A DNA stretch of 64,000 nt from assembly GCA_012295275.1 (NCBI GenBank), contig CM022670.1:32199938-32263937 (forward strand). Direction: 5' to 3'. Positions 63,201 to 64,000 of the stretch are shown here, in pieces. Under the pieces are notes generated by a model. That model saw only the letters and a list, made by a program, of their open reading frames with translations, was not told where the DNA came from and did not search any database. This DNA comes from Chrysomallon squamiferum. Lineage: Eukaryota; Mollusca; Gastropoda; Neomphalida; Peltospiridae. Numbering within the stretch: the stretch's first letter is position 1; every line of letters starts with the position of its first letter. Both the position numbers and the translations under genes were made by a program.

Positions 63201-64000
63201 TTTTTTTTTTTTTTTCCAAATGCAAGCAAATATTTTTAAAAATTTGCTCTTTTTTCCCCCCTTCATTTGGTAGGGATTATCTTCATATAAAAAGCATTAA
63301 TATTAGTAAAATAAATCAGCAAATTAGAAGAAAACACAAAATTTTACACAATAAATGTAACTGAAATGAGAAAACTAATACGTGTTGATAAATACTGGGG
63401 GTTTTCAAAAAAATATTTTTACATAAATCAGAAGGAATAACTTACTATTAGAACCCATTCTTGAAAAATGTAATCAACTATATAGTTATATAGACAGGTA
63501 GACATTGTAATTCAGTGACAGTATGCAAATATTCTGAGCTGATAAACATAATCTATAATTCAGTGAAAGGGTATTCAGTACATGATATACACATCATTCA
63601 GTATCTGTGGGCTCATCAGTTATTTTCTATTTGATTACATCCAGTGCCCTCAGAATCAAAGAATTATTTGTTTTGCTTATCCAAAGCTGTGCCACTCTGT
63701 TTGATGCACTGATTGACATGGTGAAAGCTAATGAGAAACCAGAAAGGAATGAAAAGTTATGGATAATAAAGAAAAACAAGTTAATATTTTTAGTGTTATT
63801 TTACCACCTCATCATGTATTTAGATAATGTAAAATTGTAAACCATGAAATCAGCAAAACTGTTACTAATAGGGCAAATATTAACAAGTGTTGCATAATGT
63901 CTGCATAGCATAAATGATAAGAAAAGAGAGCGAAGTCTCTTGTATTGACACTCAGCAAGTACGCTTGTTAATGAGGACAAAACTGACATGGATTAAACCA
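60248..64000. other. Upstream region C: no gene recognised
   Basis: Contains a TG run (60883-60906), a poly-A (62157-62177), a TTTA/TTAT-rich low-complexity block (62305-62500) and a short direct repeat of ccagcattaattttttt (63128 and 63157) beside T-runs. No promoter, exon or RNA gene could be supported. Confidence 0.6.

Overview
The window holds one large, intron-rich eukaryotic gene on the minus strand. It encodes a laminin alpha chain of the alpha1/alpha2 type (the class of vertebrate LAMA1/LAMA2 and fly wing blister). I resolved 51 consecutive coding exons by reading the protein across GT-AG junctions and checking that every exon length fits its intron phases. Together they encode about 2,530 residues. 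The DNA is very AT-rich, full of AAT/ATT, GT/CA and GATA microsatellites, with introns from about 0.14 kb to 6.9 kb. This suggests an invertebrate animal. The dense, vertebrate-like intron pattern and repeat style would fit a mollusc or other lophotrochozoan, but that placement is inference and weakly held.

Layout, read in the direction of transcription (right to left). 64,000-45,721: about 18 kb with no exon I can defend; it should contain or lead to the missing first exon (signal peptide). 45,720-34,600: laminin N-terminal (LN) domain, with the PLENGE patch linked to network assembly, interrupted by a 6.9 kb intron. 34,658-29,902: LE (laminin EGF-like) repeats 1-5. 29,278-27,645: first L4 (laminin IV-A) globule. 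27,756-19,360: a long rod of LE repeats. 19,094-17,381: second L4 globule. 17,498-15,340: last LE repeats. 13,752-6,822: coiled coil (domains II/I, about 556 residues) that pairs with the beta and gamma chains. 6,495-2,608: LG1 and most of LG2. The rest of LG2 and LG3-5 lie beyond the left end.

The reading frame is intact throughout, so this looks like a working gene. The product would be secreted, assemble as an alpha-beta-gamma laminin trimer, polymerise through its LN tip and bind cell receptors through its LG domains.

The most interesting points are: paired loss of the last two cysteines of the LE module that carries the second L4 domain; matching exon architecture of the two L4-LE cassettes with one shifted intron; a tandem duplication that copied a laminin splice acceptor into its own intron; a perfect six-copy 28-bp minisatellite; and several unexplained GC-richer or repeat islands in the 18 kb upstream stretch, including a degraded coding-like segment near 60 kb. 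I found no RNA genes, CRISPR arrays or recognisable intact transposons.
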